DNA of 64,000 bases from Peptococcaceae bacterium (GTDB lineage Bacteria; Bacillota; Desulfitobacteriia; Desulfitobacteriales; Syntrophobotulaceae), in assembly GCA_009782825.1 (NCBI GenBank), contig WRII01000005.1, forward strand, positions 1 to 64,000, given 5' to 3'. The notes below the pieces were generated by a model. That model searched no databases and was not told where the DNA came from. It saw only the letters and a list, made by a program, of their open reading frames with translations. Position numbers and translations under genes: made by a program. This document shows, one piece after another, positions 16,992 to 26,048 of the stretch. Each line of letters begins with the position of its first letter. The first letter of the stretch is position 1.

Positions 16992-18224
16992 TTGAACACA
17001 TTGGATCCCCCCCAAAAAGATAAAGGCCTGCGGAATATCTTCTTTATCGGTTTGGTAAGCTTTTTTACCGACATCAGCACAGAGATGGTCTATCCGGTTG
17101 TGCCTTTGTATCTGACTGCCGCGTTTGGGGCAACACCTGCGCTGATCGGACTCATTGAAGGCATTGCCGAAAGCTTAGCCAGCCTCTTAAAAGTATACAG
17201 CGGCTATATATCGGACCGGTTTCAACGCAAAAAGGCTCTGGCTTTCACCGGCTACGCCACAGGCATTCTTTATAAACTGGTGCTGATTTTTACCGCGTCT
17301 TGGGCCGGCGTGCTTGTGGCGCGGGTGATTGACCGCTTTGGCAAGGGCATCCGCACCGCACCGCGAGATGTCCTAGTCAGCGAAAGCGCCCCTCCGGGTA
17401 AAATGGGCAACGCTTTTGGGCTGCATAAAGCTCTGGATATGGCCGGAACAGCGTTGGGCATTCTGTTCACCTTCCTGCTGTTTAAAAATGGGATCGTCAA
17501 TGGGGCCGGGACTGGAACCGGGGCCGGGGCTGGGGAGTTTGACTACACGGGGCTCTTCTGGCTTTCGTTGATTCCCGCTGTTTTGGGCCTTTGTATGTTT
17601 TTCTTTATCAAAGAAAAACGAGGGGAACGAACCCACAAACAGCGGATTGCTTTTTGGCAAAGTTTCAAAGGCCTGGACAAACAGCTCAAACTCTATCTGC
17701 TGGTGGTGTTGTTATTTACGTTGGGCAATTCCTCCAACGCCTTTCTGCTGCTGAAGGCGCAGGCGGTGGGGTTTGATAATGTCAATGTGATTCTGTTATA
17801 TTTTATCTACAGCGCGACCGCCGCGGCTTTTTCCATGCCGTTGGGGAGATTGTCGGACAAAATAGGCCGCAAAAAACTGCTGGTATCCGGATATTTTATC
17901 TTTGCCGCTGTATATCTCGGTTTTGCCGTGGCGTTGAGCCAACCTGTTATGGTTCTGTTGTTCGTCTTGTACGGGCTTTACACCGCCATGATTACCGGTG
18001 TGGAACGGGCTTTTGTCGCGGAAATCGCGCCGCCGGAAATAAAAGGGACTCTGTTGGGGCTGCAGTCAACTGTCGCGGGGATTGCCCTGCTGCCGGCAAG
18101 CCTGATTACCGGTGTGTTGTGGAGTGCCTTTGGCAGCGTTGTGCCATTTGTTTTTGGGGCGTTGCTGTCTTTGGCCGCCGCGCTGATTTTGCTGGTGTTT
18201 ATGAAGCAAGTGAGATTATCATAA
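16992..18224 (+). CDS. MFS transporter
   Basis: Major facilitator with about 12 hydrophobic helices, 410 residues. The A-loop motif appears as GYISDRFQRKKAL and its second-half repeat as GRLSDKIGRKKLL. RFGKGIRTAPRDVLV is typical of a subgroup of bacterial MFS permeases of unknown substrate. The start is TTG 16992 behind AGGAAGG. A Gly/Ala/Thr low-complexity tract (NGAGTGTGAGAGE, residues ~170-182) sits in a loop and is encoded by a GGGGCCGG-type repeat. It is divergent from the modBC operon. Confidence 0.87.
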   Translation: MNTLDPPQKDKGLRNIFFIGLVSFFTDISTEMVYPVVPLYLTAAFGATPALIGLIEGIAESLASLLKVYSGYISDRFQRKKALAFTGYATGILYKLVLIFTASWAGVLVARVIDRFGKGIRTAPRDVLVSESAPPGKMGNAFGLHKALDMAGTALGILFTFLLFKNGIVNGAGTGTGAGAGEFDYTGLFWLSLIPAVLGLCMFFFIKEKRGERTHKQRIAFWQSFKGLDKQLKLYLLVVLLFTLGNSSNAFLLLKAQAVGFDNVNVILLYFIYSATAAAFSMPLGRLSDKIGRKKLLVSGYFIFAAVYLGFAVALSQPVMVLLFVLYGLYTAMITGVERAFVAEIAPPEIKGTLLGLQSTVAGIALLPASLITGVLWSAFGSVVPFVFGALLSLAAALILLVFMKQVRLS

Positions 18225-18308
18225 GGATCTTTCAAAAAATAGAAGATCATAAAAATATCTAATAAGAAAATCATCAGAAGATCATCAGAAAACGAGGAAA
18301 GGGTAAAG

Positions 18309-19157
18309 ATGAAGCTTGGAAAATTAAGTCGGCGTTGGTGTGTCTTTGGCGCTGTTATTCTCTTACTGGCCATAGCGTTTGTTGCATTCAGGCAAACGCC
18401 GCATTATTATCCGGCACGCAGTTATGTTGTTCTCAAGGCGCTCAATATTTTTGATGCGGTGAGCGAGATCTGGAGAGAAGACAAGATATGCGTACGTCTC
18501 CCGGATGGACGGTCAACACCTAAAACAGACTGGTCACCCCAAGTCTCTGTGTTTCGGCCGGGAGAGGTCTTTGCCACGTCTATAGGACGCGAAGCTGAGC
18601 TGACCATACTCTATAATTTTGGCGCTTTCGGGGGGAACTCCTATTCGTCGGTGTTGGATCCAAGTTCGCCTTTGTATTCAGGGTTTTATGGAGCCTACAT
18701 TGCCAAAGACCCCCAGGGGCCTTTTGGCTTTACAGAGGATGGCACTGCCGATTTGCAGATGCTGGCCTTGATAACCGCTTTCGACTTTAGCGATCTTGTC
18801 TTGTGGTCCTTGGGCTGCCGGAAAACTGTCACGGCCAAGGATTTTTTGAATGGGGACATCGCCATAGAAGAAAATGTGACATACGCCGGCTTGCTGGGGT
18901 GGAGCAAGATAGATTGTGTTTTTGAGGGCAGGGGGCTCTGGCACATGTATCAGAAAAACCAACCGGGCTATTTACAGTATGGCCTTCCTCCCGTGGGAAG
19001 CGGTGAGGATTTTGCTCCCACAACTCTTTATGGCCGGGTCTACGCGCGGTATCTGGACAATTACGGCGTTACCCTGTATCTTTATATTATGACGACTGAC
19101 CGGCAGGCTTTGGAGGACTGTGACACCCACATCCTGAGCCACGCTGAGATCTTATAA
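18309..19157 (+). CDS. hypothetical membrane-anchored protein
   Basis: A 282-residue protein with one N-terminal hydrophobic segment (residues ~10-28, after a basic MKLGKLSRR start), so it is probably anchored with its bulk outside. I recognise no domain. The rest contains many aromatic residues and a few cysteines. An AT-rich spacer with imperfect GAAGATCATCA repeats precedes it, and AACGAGGAAAGGG gives the ribosome site. A MITE follows 16 nt after the stop. Confidence 0.65.
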   Translation: MKLGKLSRRWCVFGAVILLLAIAFVAFRQTPHYYPARSYVVLKALNIFDAVSEIWREDKICVRLPDGRSTPKTDWSPQVSVFRPGEVFATSIGREAELTILYNFGAFGGNSYSSVLDPSSPLYSGFYGAYIAKDPQGPFGFTEDGTADLQMLALITAFDFSDLVLWSLGCRKTVTAKDFLNGDIAIEENVTYAGLLGWSKIDCVFEGRGLWHMYQKNQPGYLQYGLPPVGSGEDFAPTTLYGRVYARYLDNYGVTLYLYIMTTDRQALEDCDTHILSHAEIL

Positions 19158-19173
19158 GCTGTCATGGAATCAA

Positions 19174-19331
19174 GGGACTGTAACTAAATAACTTTGACAT
19201 TATTCCTTGTCTTTTTGCCGCCATGTTTCGTTGAAAATCCTTGAAAACCTTCCAGGTTGCCTGCGGATTTTCGCCTTGCCTGTCGACAAAAATCCGGCGG
19301 CCTAATGTCAAACTTATTTAGTTACAGCCCC
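19174..19331. mobile_element. MITE with 'GGGACTGTAACT' terminal inverted repeats, copy A
   Basis: The left end GGGACTGTAACTAAATAACT runs into TTGACATTA. The right end is its near-exact reverse complement (TAATGTCAAACTTATTTAGT then TACAGCCCC), giving arms of about 29 bp with two mismatches. The element is about 158 bp long and has no ORF. The inside is shared with copy B at 37907-38213. Solitary or short versions of the ends occur at 46147-46197 and 54915-54940. It lies 37 bp upstream of an AraC gene. Confidence 0.88.
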
Positions 19332-19368
19332 CAACTGGACAGTCCCAAATTCGAAAACAGGTAACACC

Positions 19369-20154
19369 ATGTATTATCCCATTCAAATTCCATTTATATT
19401 AAACCACGACTTTTCTGAGAACGTACGTTATACCGAAGAAGTCGACGTACAGTTTCATGGTTTTGTCATATGTTTTTGGGAAATGCAGTCCATAAATTCA
19501 ACTTGCCGCACACTAGAGAATGTTATTGTCACTGATGGATGTATCGACCTTATTGTGGATCCCTCAGAGAAACGGATCGGGTTCTCTGGTATGAGCGCCA
19601 CTCATTTTCATTATGAAATCCACTTGCCGATCTGGTTCTTCGGCGCGCGGCTTGGTCCCGGTGTTTTTCGCCTTTTGACAGGGCATTCGGCTGCGGACGC
19701 GATGGATCGCTTTCTGCCTCTTGTTGACGTAGATAGGACGTTTAATCCGCATTCCTTCTTTTCTCTATCGCCTGAAAAAATCAAAATGGAAACCAAGAAT
19801 ATCTTGCTGAAGCTCATGAAGCAGACATATCCCAATACCTTTACAGAACTGTTTAACAAGCTTTGCAATAATCCTCCCGCGAATACCACAATGCTTGCCG
19901 ATATGCTGCATTTCAGTCCGCGTCAGTGTCAGCGGCTGTTTAAGCTTCATTTCGGATTCCCACCCAAACTGGCTCTCTCCATCCTCCGCTTTCAAAAATG
20001 CCTTAAAATTCTATGTTCCGGCCAGGCAAGCCCTGCTGATATTCTGAACCTCACTACGTATTATGACCAGTCTCATATGATTAAGGATTTCCAAAAAAAC
20101 CTTGGTATCACTCCTTTTCAGCTCATCCATAAGTATCCCCCTAAAAGATTGTAA
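19369..20154 (+). CDS. AraC-family transcriptional regulator
   Basis: A 261-residue regulator. The C-terminal ~100 residues contain two helix-turn-helix units: MLADMLHFSPRQCQRLFKLH and ILNLTTYYDQSHMIKDFQKN, ending with LGITPFQLIHKY. The N-terminal part (DUF6597-like, with a HFHYEIHLPIWFFGARLGPG segment) is the presumed sensory domain. Its promoter must lie inside or next to the MITE just upstream. The target is unknown; the VOC gene downstream on the same strand is a candidate. Confidence 0.88.
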   Translation: MYYPIQIPFILNHDFSENVRYTEEVDVQFHGFVICFWEMQSINSTCRTLENVIVTDGCIDLIVDPSEKRIGFSGMSATHFHYEIHLPIWFFGARLGPGVFRLLTGHSAADAMDRFLPLVDVDRTFNPHSFFSLSPEKIKMETKNILLKLMKQTYPNTFTELFNKLCNNPPANTTMLADMLHFSPRQCQRLFKLHFGFPPKLALSILRFQKCLKILCSGQASPADILNLTTYYDQSHMIKDFQKNLGITPFQLIHKYPPKRL

Positions 20155-20331
20155 CTAACTATAATTAAGTTGGACAATATGCCACCGGATTTTTGAAGAT
20201 AAAGTGCATCACCTGCGTTGCCGAATTCTGCTATCAGCGTTGAGGATGGCGTATTTATACAATACATTTCGCAGGATTATTGTTATTCTTCATTACAAAT
20301 ATGAGTTTTTAAAAGAAAGGGGATACCAGCT

Positions 20332-20724
20332 ATGTACACAAATATGACAACCAATCTGATGGTTGAGGATGTGAAAAAATCACTTGGTTTTTATGAGGGT
20401 ATGTTAGGTTTTTCTGTAACAGCGACTGTGCCAAATGAAAGTGACGGATTTCAGTTCGCAATTCTTGTCAAGGACAATATCCATCTCATGCTTCAAGAGC
20501 GGACAAACCTAATTTCGGAACTGCCGTCTTATGACACGCCGAGAGTCCAACCCTCAGCGACTCTTTATGTTATGGTAGACAACTTCGGTGTACTTTATGA
20601 AGAACTCAAGGCCAAAACTGAGCTTCTCTGTGAACTGCATGAAACTTTCTATGGCGTGAAGGAATTTGCTGTGGCAGATTGCGACGGATATGCCGTTGTG
20701 TTTACCGAACATAAGGAAATTTAA
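20332..20724 (+). CDS. VOC-superfamily (glyoxalase/bleomycin-resistance-like) protein
   Basis: A 130-residue protein with the paired beta-alpha-beta-beta-beta units of the vicinal-oxygen-chelate fold. It starts with TNLMVEDVKKSLGFYEGMLGF and ends with VKEFAVADCDGYAVVFTEH. GAAAGGGG precedes the ATG. It may be an enzyme or a drug-binding resistance protein; the sequence does not decide. Its 3' end abuts the truncated helicase gene, so this is a rearrangement border. Confidence 0.87.
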   Translation: MYTNMTTNLMVEDVKKSLGFYEGMLGFSVTATVPNESDGFQFAILVKDNIHLMLQERTNLISELPSYDTPRVQPSATLYVMVDNFGVLYEELKAKTELLCELHETFYGVKEFAVADCDGYAVVFTEHKEI

Positions 20725-20745
20725 GCGTGCGGCTTTTGGATCCCC

Positions 20746-21600
20746 CTACAATAGCACGACTGGATTGAAATGTTTGGAATACCTTTCCACATCGTTGCTC
20801 TCAATGATGAATACACCGTCATGCCCAGTGATCTCTGTCATGCTTGTTGTGATATTCTTCGTGTTTGGGTACACCGCATTGGCGAAGGTACAGATGTTCC
20901 TATTGAATCTGCGGCTGACCATGTTTTCCTCAATGGTTGCAACACCGTTTTTTTGTTTGTCGGCGCAGAACTCCCAAAGATTCCGTCCTGCCTTTCCTTT
21001 GTTCTTCTGTGAATTATGGGTACTATATGTCGCCTGTTTATTGTCTCCAACGCAAATGACATCAATCCCTAAATCGAATAGCATGTCAACAATGCTCAAA
21101 TCGTGTCCTGCCATGTCCTGCATTTCGTCAATGTAGATATGCGAGTACACTTTTTCCAATCGACTTATCACAGACCCGAGGCTCTGTTTATTGAGATACA
21201 CAGCGAGTTCACTGGCATTGTCTTTCTTCACCAGCCGTTGGCAGCCGCTAAAATATCGCTTCGCTTCACCCTCCTTGCCATAGTTGACTTGTCCATAACG
21301 GTCGGCGAAATCAAAAGCCTTTATCTGTTTGATTCCAATGATGTACGACTGATAGGGTCTAATAAGTTCTGCCAAAAGAAACTGATACCATGAACGCACG
21401 GTTATTCGCTGGCTGGGTACTCCGAGATTTTGCTTTGCGAGTTCGCCGTTGACGGTGTCAACTCCTTTATTCGTGTATGTTGTTATTAGAATACGCTTGC
21501 CGTTTACCGCGTCATTTGCATTTGACAACGCCTCATTGCAAATGCTCCATGTTTTACCGGAGCCAGCGGCACACATCTTAATCGTATTGTTCGATGACAT
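20746..21600 (-). pseudogene. truncated UvrD-like helicase, GajB-type (Gabija-like system)
   Basis: The 284-residue open frame keeps the N-terminal helicase motifs: MCAAGSGKT (Walker A, residues ~9-17), LITTYTNKGVDTVNGEL (motif Ia), IYIDEMQDMAG (Walker B) and VCVGDNKQATY. It then stops shortly after NTKNITTSMTEITG, whereas GajB/UvrD-like proteins continue for another ~200 residues with motifs IV-VI. The start overlaps the OLD-nuclease TOPRIM end by 23 nt, the gajA-gajB arrangement of Gabija. The C-terminus was lost at the junction with the VOC gene, so the protein is very unlikely to be an active helicase. Confidence 0.75.
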
Positions 21601-22625
21601 TCTTCAAATACCCTGGATACTGGATTTTTTCGAGGCTATCGAATACTCGCATAGCCCATTCAACTTTGTTGTTTACCATATAGGCTTTTGCCTCATTAGC
21701 AGTCTTGCCAGACATAGAACCGTTCTTAGAGATTGCTTTCAAGAATGCCTCTGTTGGAGTGCCGCTCTCTAAATTGACGGCTACTACGCTTGGCTCTATC
21801 GTATTCAAGCTTTCATCGGATTCGTAAAAGAAACTGCAATAATCGCTATCGACATACCCGTTATATTTCTGTGTAATGTGTTTGTCGATGTCCCCGTCAT
21901 TGTCTGTGACAATCGAAACCGGCTTCTTCATCAGGATGGCGATGTCGCAGTATCTCTTGAATGCAAGCGAATTGACAGTGATAATATCTATACCATCAGT
22001 TATGGGTAGCTTGTCGTTTTTATCGAAATAAGCCCTTCAGTTTAGCCATGCTTGTGAAAGATAAATTGTTTTCAGGTTCCTCCATCAAAAGCATGTTCAC
22101 TTCCTCTGCGGAGTGCTTGATTGCTAGTTCGATTTTTATTGTGTTCTGTGTGCCGAATCCAATATTCTCAAATGGTGTAGCGTCAACGATGACTGACATC
22201 TGGCGTTTCCATTCATCGACTTCTTCTTCTTTCAAGTCGATGGTCAGTGAGCGGTCGCCAATATGTACGTTTTCCTTCACGTTTTCATTGGGCTTTTCGA
22301 CAAGCTCGTTGGTATGAAAATCATTGCGGCTTTTTCGATAGGCCGTACTTAGATCAATCTGCTCTTGCTCTGATAAATAGGCAGTGATGTTCTCGGAGAC
22401 AAAGCGGTCAACCATGCGGGAATAGTCTTTGCGCGTTGTGTCAATGAAGGCAGCCTTTATTGGGCAGAACCGGAAATGGATTTGTTCACCGACGAAATAC
22501 CGATAACGCACAATGTAGAATGTAGAATTCGACCGGGATGTCGAAAACCTCATTTTTCTCCCACATCCGCTTATAAGTTGGCTCATACTCCGTGTTGAAC
22601 TCAACATCAATCCTGATACTCAATC
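21578..22625 (-). pseudogene. broken OLD-family ATP-dependent nuclease, GajA-type
   Basis: Pieces of one gene in several frames. The segment near 22625-22530 encodes DVEFNTEYEPTYKRMWEK. A 7-bp duplication (TTCTACATTCTACA, about 22521-22534) then shifts the frame into the ATPase part, which has LLMEEPENNLSFTSMAKL. An internal deletion near 22015-22025 joins this to AYFDKNDKLPITDGIDIITV and the TOPRIM end MKKPVSIVTDNDGD. About 70-80 residues, including the H-loop and the first TOPRIM acidic motif, are missing, and so is the N-terminal P-loop. The gene order with the helicase fits Gabija or a class 2 OLD system. It cannot be functional. Confidence 0.75.
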
Positions 22626-22719
22626 ACTATGCGTTCAATAATCAAGTCTTTGCCCTCCGTCTGGGTTTTGTATTCGCCGGATTATCGTTGTATTGGTTGT
22701 ATTGTTTGAGCAGAGCCAT

Positions 22720-23147
22720 CTATACTCCATAAACGTCCCGACAGGCTCTTTCGTAGTCTTCTTTTTTGTCTAATCTATGGACAAACTCGCGAATCTTGCT
22801 GCGCCGCACTTGAAGCGTACTCCTCGATGGTGGAATATACTGTGCAACGTCTGAACCATCAATGGTGTTGATGAGGCTATTTATGAGTGAGCGGGTCTTT
22901 TCGATGACCAATATGTGCCCCTCATTGTCGGCATTGAAAGATGGCGTAACCTCGTATGGGAGCTTGTGGATATGCCGTTTGCCCATCGCGCCTTCGGGCT
23001 GGAAGTCGGCGATGATTTCGCCAAGTGCGCGGCTGTTGAGTAGGCCACAAATATAAAGAGCTTCATCCTCTTCCAAAGCCTTTTTTTCACGTATTTAAGC
23101 CATTTTCGAGGGATAAAACTGCCGTATTCTGGGATTGTTCTATTAAA
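22720..23147 (-). pseudogene. C-terminal remnant of an N6-adenine DNA methylase / type II R-M protein
   Basis: The 3' end of a larger gene. The frame from about 23147 encodes PEYGSFIPRKWLKYVKK, then a run of seven A (23091-23097, minus strand) puts the rest out of frame; eight A would join it to ALEEDEALYICGLLNSRALG and MGKRHIHKLPYEVTP. Ends with a LNS...GKRHIHKLP arrangement occur in Eco57I/BREX-type methylases and similar specificity domains. The methyltransferase core (NPPY) is absent. It lies immediately upstream of the broken Gabija-like genes and is part of the same decayed defence cluster. Confidence 0.55.
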
Positions 23148-23243
23148 TCATAGAACTTTTGATAGAACTATTGTAACGCGAAGAGCACGAAGAGACAAGT
23201 GAAATCAATTAAATAATTAAAACCGTAAGGACGGAGAGGAACT

Positions 23244-23603
23244 TTATTGAGTAGTTCTTTGCTCTCGAATGGTATATTCGACAGCCGACATTTTATGTTC
23301 TAACGTCTCAACACGGCTTTCCAAACCTATAGCTAAATCCAATTTATGGTTGAGTATTGCATGCCCGTCCATTGTTACTTTTATGGCTTTATCCATGTCA
23401 TGTTCTACTTTGAATTCAAGCTTTCTTAATCGTTTGCTAACCTCTTCCAGATCAGCTTTTGTGGCCATCTCTGCTCTTACGGCGGCCAGATCGTCTCTCA
23501 CTGCGGCTAGCTTGGAATCAAAAACCTCTTCTGTCCGGGCTAGTCGTGTTTCTACCACGTCCACCAGCACTAATTTCAATTCTTGCATTTCTTCTTTTGT
23601 CAT
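23244..23603 (-). CDS. hypothetical coiled-coil protein
   Basis: A 119-residue, highly charged protein dominated by heptad-like helices (for example DSKLAAVRDDLAAVRAEMAT and LRKLEFKVEHDMDKAI). It has no membrane segment and no recognised catalytic motif. ATG 23603 has GAGGTG 6 nt upstream; a GTG three codons earlier is less likely. Similar small coiled-coil proteins are frequent beside mobile DNA in Firmicutes, but I cannot assign a role. Confidence 0.65.
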   Translation of the reverse strand: MTKEEMQELKLVLVDVVETRLARTEEVFDSKLAAVRDDLAAVRAEMATKADLEEVSKRLRKLEFKVEHDMDKAIKVTMDGHAILNHKLDLAIGLESRVETLEHKMSAVEYTIREQRTTQ

Positions 23604-23655
23604 GTCGTTCACCTCGGGTATTATTGTAGCATGAATGCAGGTAGTCTGTCATCTC

Positions 23656-24051
23656 CTAATCTGGTTTATTAAATACCTCATTAAAAATCTCATCAATCTC
23701 CTCATTGCTTATAGGAACTATGGCTTCTTCTATGGTTTCTCCTACGATCTTTTTAATGAAGGCCTCATGTTCTTTTTGAGTAAGCGCAATTTGATCAACT
23801 CTCTTATTAAGTTTTAGATAATTTTCTTCATCTCTATATTCGGACGGAGGATAGTAAACATGTGGCTTAAAGAATAAAGTTACAAAAAACAATATCAAAA
23901 GTAAGGCGGGAAACAACATAACATACCAAATGAAAATATGCTGTAATTCTGATGCTACCAAAGGCAAAACAATTGCGCCGGCTGTTTCAGCTACACCAGC
24001 AAATAAAGCGACAATACCAAGCGGTTTATAATTACGTTTTTCATTTAACAT
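23656..24051 (-). CDS. hypothetical two-helix membrane protein
   Basis: A 131-residue protein with two hydrophobic segments (residues ~12-32 and 40-62) and an acidic cytoplasmic-type tail with LNKRVDQIALTQKEHEAFIK and a repeated EEI(D/F)EIFNEVF pattern. The ribosome site AAGGAGATAGG precedes the ATG at 24051. The family is unknown. Confidence 0.6.
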   Translation of the reverse strand: MLNEKRNYKPLGIVALFAGVAETAGAIVLPLVASELQHIFIWYVMLFPALLLILFFVTLFFKPHVYYPPSEYRDEENYLKLNKRVDQIALTQKEHEAFIKKIVGETIEEAIVPISNEEIDEIFNEVFNKPD

Positions 24052-24116
24052 CAGCCCTATCTCCTTATGTGATTATTGTGGCATAAAATTCCTTATAAAG
24101 CAAGCCGACTATCATT

Positions 24117-24140
24117 CTCAGCAATACTGAGGGTTTTTTT
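24117..24140 (+). terminator. intrinsic terminator
   Basis: CTCAG-CAATA-CTGAG stem-loop followed by GGTTTTTTT on the plus strand. No plus-strand gene ends nearby, so it may close an unannotated transcript or be a leftover. Confidence 0.6.
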
Positions 24141-24239
24141 ATTCTACCGACGCGATAATTCAAGGATATTAATTGCATTAATAGCATTATTAATAACAAT
24201 TATGGAGCTTTCCACGAATTTAGCCGTAATATAAAGTAG

Positions 24240-24470
24240 AGGGATAAAAAAGAACCAAACACCCAACGGCCCCGCCGAAAGGACAGCCGCGAAAAGGGTC
24301 ATAAGAACCGAAAAAGGCGTCAGCTCTAGTCAGAGGCCGACATGAAAAGTAGGGGGAAAGGCAAGAGGACGAACCGGGGGAACGACCCGCGGGGCCGGAA
24401 GGTCATGAAGGTTCACTAACCGAGATCGCGCAACAAGCAGGGCGTTCAGCGGTAGTTGCTGAGCGCCATT
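24240..24470. other. GC-rich islet, candidate structured RNA or IS200/IS605 remnant
   Basis: Inside the AT-rich 550-bp gap 24052-24601 lies about 230 bp that is GC- and purine-rich. It ends in a strong hairpin, GGCGTTCAGC-GGTAGTT-GCTGAGCGCC (10-bp stem with one G-U pair). On the plus strand the first third translates as a short basic tail (NQTPNGPAERTAAKRV) before a stop, which resembles the low-complexity C-termini of TnpB proteins. On the minus strand a 52-codon frame from an ATG near 24301 encodes a hydrophobic peptide, but it has no ribosome site. A structured RNA, a TnpB/omega-RNA leftover, or a broken gene are all possible. Confidence 0.3.
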
Positions 24471-24601
24471 AAACTTATTTGCCGGAATTTTCAAATATGC
24501 TTGACATCATCTATCGGAGACAAAGTCACTTTTCTATGAATACGAGATGAGAGCCGTAAACTTTTTTAAAAAACTACCTTGACAGAACGTGTCTTTCCTA
24601 T

Positions 24602-24889
24602 ATGATTGGTTATTTTACTCCAGAGAAGGGTTTGCCAAAAGATCAATTAGGAAATTTTACCATTCTCCCCATCCCGGCCTCAACCTGGGCTGTCTTTCCA
24701 ACAGAGGAACTGAGTATGGCAGAAACTGCACAACAAGCTGCTGTCATGTGGAAACGTATTTTCACTGAATGGTTCTCCACATCTGGTTATGAGCTGGCAC
24801 CGGATGTCCCGGAATTTGAAGTGCACCATGACAGAGGCAACAGTAAATTTGTAACAGAAATTTATATTCCGATAGTGAAATTGTCATAG
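24602..24889 (+). pseudogene. C-terminal fragment of a GyrI-like/AraC effector-binding domain
   Basis: The 95 codons encode LPIPASTWAVFPTEELSMAE, FTEWFSTSGYELAPDVPEFE and the closing strand VTEIYIPIVK. This is the second half of the effector-binding (Rob/GyrI-like) fold found at the C-terminus of AraC and MerR regulators. The first half and any DNA-binding domain are missing, and no ribosome site precedes the ATG. It is probably a remnant. Confidence 0.65.
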
Positions 24890-24899
24890 AACATTCTTC

Positions 24900-25817
24900 T
24901 TATGTATTAAAACCCCTCAAAATCCCAATCATCTCATTATAGTATTTAGAGACATTCTGATGGGGAGACAACCCGGAAACTTGCCCATCCCCTGTCTCAA
25001 GAATGATGAAACTTCCATCTTCCATCTCACCAAAATCGACTGTGTAGTAACGACTCGGAAGATGAGCGCATCTTTCGACCAAGTCCCTTGGGACAACAGG
25101 ACTGTCCTCCGGTTGATTGGAATTTCGGCTCACTGTCAAAACATGGTTATTCAAATAGAACGCTCTGTATTCATTTGTCGCCTTTTCCCCATATCGTTTG
25201 AGCTCGATAAAATCTTTCAGAACAATACCCCCAGTAAACAAAGGTTGTCGAAGCTCGATAAACCGGCTGATAAAGTCGTCCAATTCCTTTTGAGTAAGGG
25301 GTGTGGTAAACGAAGCAGGAAAATCATGCCCCTTAACAGATTTGACATAATCTTTGATGATAAATTTCTCGAAAGTCTTGTTGACGACTTCTGCGGAAAT
25401 ATCGCTGGGGTCAGAAAAAGAAATGGATTGTGGCGTGTCGTCTTTGATAAACGGATAAACATGGGGAAACAGGTGCAATCGATCATATTCGGCAGGAGTG
25501 TTGATCAGATCAGCTCCTAAAGTCTGTATTCCGGCATGGAACAGCTTATATTCATCGGGTTTAAACATCCAAGTTCTCCCGATGCAAAGGACACCTGGCT
25601 CAAGGCCCGGGTAAAACTTTAGAGTGGCTGAAGGGTTCTCTACGAATTTGTCATGGTCATAAAAAGCAATTTTAAACCCAGGGATCGAGCGGACACACAA
25701 GAACTCTGACTCATAACATTCATCAACTTTTTTCTTGTCATCATAACAGCTTGGGAAAATAAGTGTTATGTTTGAGGGCATTATGTTTGAGGGTGATCTC
25801 TTTTCTTCTAATCTCAT
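24900..25817 (-). CDS. ATP-grasp domain protein (DUF4343-like)
   Basis: A 305-residue protein. The C-terminal half has ATP-grasp features: FIIKDYVKSVKGHDFPAS (Lys in an IxKDYVK strand), GGIVLKDFIELKRYG, NEYRAFYLNNHVL, YYTVDFGEMEDGSFIILETG with the metal-binding pattern of the family, and a terminal helix. Such proteins ligate amino acids or peptides in uncharacterised pathways. AGGAAAGATCAA precedes ATG 25817. A Met at codon 13 is an alternative start. No obvious partner genes are near. Confidence 0.8.
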   Translation of the reverse strand: MRLEEKRSPSNIMPSNITLIFPSCYDDKKKVDECYESEFLCVRSIPGFKIAFYDHDKFVENPSATLKFYPGLEPGVLCIGRTWMFKPDEYKLFHAGIQTLGADLINTPAEYDRLHLFPHVYPFIKDDTPQSISFSDPSDISAEVVNKTFEKFIIKDYVKSVKGHDFPASFTTPLTQKELDDFISRFIELRQPLFTGGIVLKDFIELKRYGEKATNEYRAFYLNNHVLTVSRNSNQPEDSPVVPRDLVERCAHLPSRYYTVDFGEMEDGSFIILETGDGQVSGLSPHQNVSKYYNEMIGILRGFNT

Positions 25818-26048
25818 TTGATCTTTCCTGCATCTTTAAATCTTTAAGATAATCAATCAATTATTCAATTATTCAATTATTCGAGAAAACTTTCCGGTTC
25901 ACCTTCTTTCTTCAAAAGAGTTTTATCCCAATTCAGCGACTCTTTATGTTATTACTCAATCAATTCAACCGCGAATGACATGGTTTTATGCAATTACAGG
26001 CCGCAAAGACAACAGCATCTCGCTTTTGGGAAGCCGAGTTTGTGTGCC

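Noticed and set aside
24240-24470. Group II intron or riboswitch
   Set aside because: I see no domain V/VI hairpin, no conserved riboswitch core and no reverse transcriptase.
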